DNA from: Bacteroidetes bacterium UBA2475
Lineage (GTDB): Bacteria > Bacteroidota > Bacteroidia > B-17B0 > Aurantibacillaceae
DNA: 64,000 nucleotides
Direction: 5' to 3'
Assembly: GCA_002342065.1 (NCBI GenBank)
Contig: DDPF01000004.1
Span: forward strand, 248,001 to 312,000
The notes beneath the pieces are model-generated. The model made no database searches, was not told where the DNA came from, and saw only the letters and a list, made by a program, of their open reading frames with translations. The position numbers were made by a program, and so were the translations under genes. Below are positions 63,613 through 64,000 of this stretch, in pieces; positions within the stretch are counted from its first letter, which is position 1, and the number at the start of each line of letters is the position of its first letter.

Positions 63613-64000
63613 ATGAAAAAAGCAGCATTATTTCTATCCCTTATTATTGTTTCGGTATTAACTTTTTCTTTCGTTAATTCTCCTCCTGAAGAGCTGGCTC
63701 TTAATGCAGCTATTCCGCAAGGCGATTATAAAATGAAAGATGTAAGTGGTAAAACTGTTTCTTTAAACGAAATTAAAACCGCAAAAGGTTTATTGGTTAT
63801 TTTTAGTTGCAATACCTGCCCTTATGTAAAATTAAGCGAAGCGCGTATTAAAGAATATTCTGATTATTGTTTAGCGAATGGCATTGGTTGCGCATTAATT
63901 AACAGCAACGAGGCACAACGTGAAGAAGATGATAGTTTTGATAAAATGTCGGCTTACTTTACTGCGCAAAAATTAAAGTGTACTTATACAGTTGACGAAA
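63613..64000 (+). CDS. Thioredoxin-like exported protein, C-terminus cut by window
   Basis: 129 codons from ATG 63613, then the window ends. A Sec-type signal (MKKAALFLSLIIVSVLTFS) precedes an AhpC/TSA-redoxin fold: KMKDVSGKTVSLNEI, then LLVIFSCNTCPYVK with a CNTC redox pair at about 70-73. It resembles TlpA/AhpC-type periplasmic thiol proteins that reduce disulfides or act in cytochrome maturation. A TTG (63571-63573) with an 18-nt spacer to AAATTTTG (63592-63599, one mismatch) may be its promoter. Length and C-terminus are unknown. Confidence 0.8.
   Translation, partial: MKKAALFLSLIIVSVLTFSFVNSPPEELALNAAIPQGDYKMKDVSGKTVSLNEIKTAKGLLVIFSCNTCPYVKLSEARIKEYSDYCLANGIGCALINSNEAQREEDDSFDKMSAYFTAQKLKCTYTVDE

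Overview
The window is AT-rich chromosomal DNA of a member of the Bacteroidota. The evidence is type IX secretion (T9SS) C-terminal sorting domains, a PorZ homologue beside recO, a bacillithiol deacetylase (BshB1), a short NuoG, an S46 dipeptidyl-peptidase, and promoter-like sequences matching the Bacteroidota pattern TTG-N19-21-TAnnTTTG rather than sigma70 boxes. I cannot place it below phylum with confidence; a Flavobacteriales-like marine or freshwater lineage is a guess. No phage, insertion sequence, rRNA operon, CRISPR array or replication origin is visible, and no gap between genes exceeds 300 bases.

Layout. 1-8.4 kb: the N-terminal 721 residues of a DUF5686 outer-membrane protein cut by the window edge, a peptide-binding lipoprotein, a small exported protein, a biotin-carrier protein, a Tat-type Mn superoxide dismutase, a KdnB-like iron alcohol dehydrogenase and two lipoproteins. 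8.5-22.3 kb (minus): a complete respiratory complex I operon, nuoABCDEF-(TonB_C-like gene)-GHIJKLMN, whose gaps hold AT-rich inverted repeats. 22.4-33.3 kb: a large T9SS-secreted beta-propeller/PKD protein, tatA, gatA, mdh, a Wzi/RemB-like outer-membrane protein, recO and porZ. 33.4-33.9 kb: an intact tRNA-Arg(CCG), a GIY-YIG nuclease gene starting 3 nt after it, two tandem hairpins, and a 61-bp perfect copy of the tRNA 3' part followed by a terminator. 34.1-43.1 kb: S46 peptidase, two secreted unknowns, metG, an HNH/NUMOD4-like protein with a histone-H1-like tail, an LD-carboxypeptidase and an alpha/beta hydrolase. 43.2-55.0 kb: two divergent envelope operons, one (minus) with a glycosyltransferase, acyltransferase, lpxD and bshB1, the other (plus) with murB, a Wzy-like polymerase, glycosyltransferases, a sugar epimerase, asparagine synthase and a WcaF-type acetyltransferase. 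55.0-64.0 kb: a Rel/SpoT enzyme, a methyltransferase, an orphan histidine kinase, an AsmA-like protein, a T9SS cargo and the start of a thioredoxin-like protein.

How it fits together. The region is mostly housekeeping and envelope biology. Complex I and malate dehydrogenase serve aerobic energy metabolism. LpxD, the Wzy/glycosyltransferase cluster and possibly the Kdo oxidase build LPS or other surface glycan. PorZ is the T9SS component that in Porphyromonas delivers anionic LPS to the sorting machine, and several genes here encode likely T9SS substrates. TatA could support export of the RR-signal superoxide dismutase. The least ordinary locus is the tRNA-Arg/GIY-YIG unit at 33.4-33.9 kb, which looks like a small tRNA-targeting element that rebuilt the tRNA on insertion. 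Also worth attention are a duplicated gene start at 6292/6379 that differs only at synonymous sites, and the TonB_C-like gene inside the nuo operon. Several starts were moved to better-supported codons, and five genes appear to use TTG.
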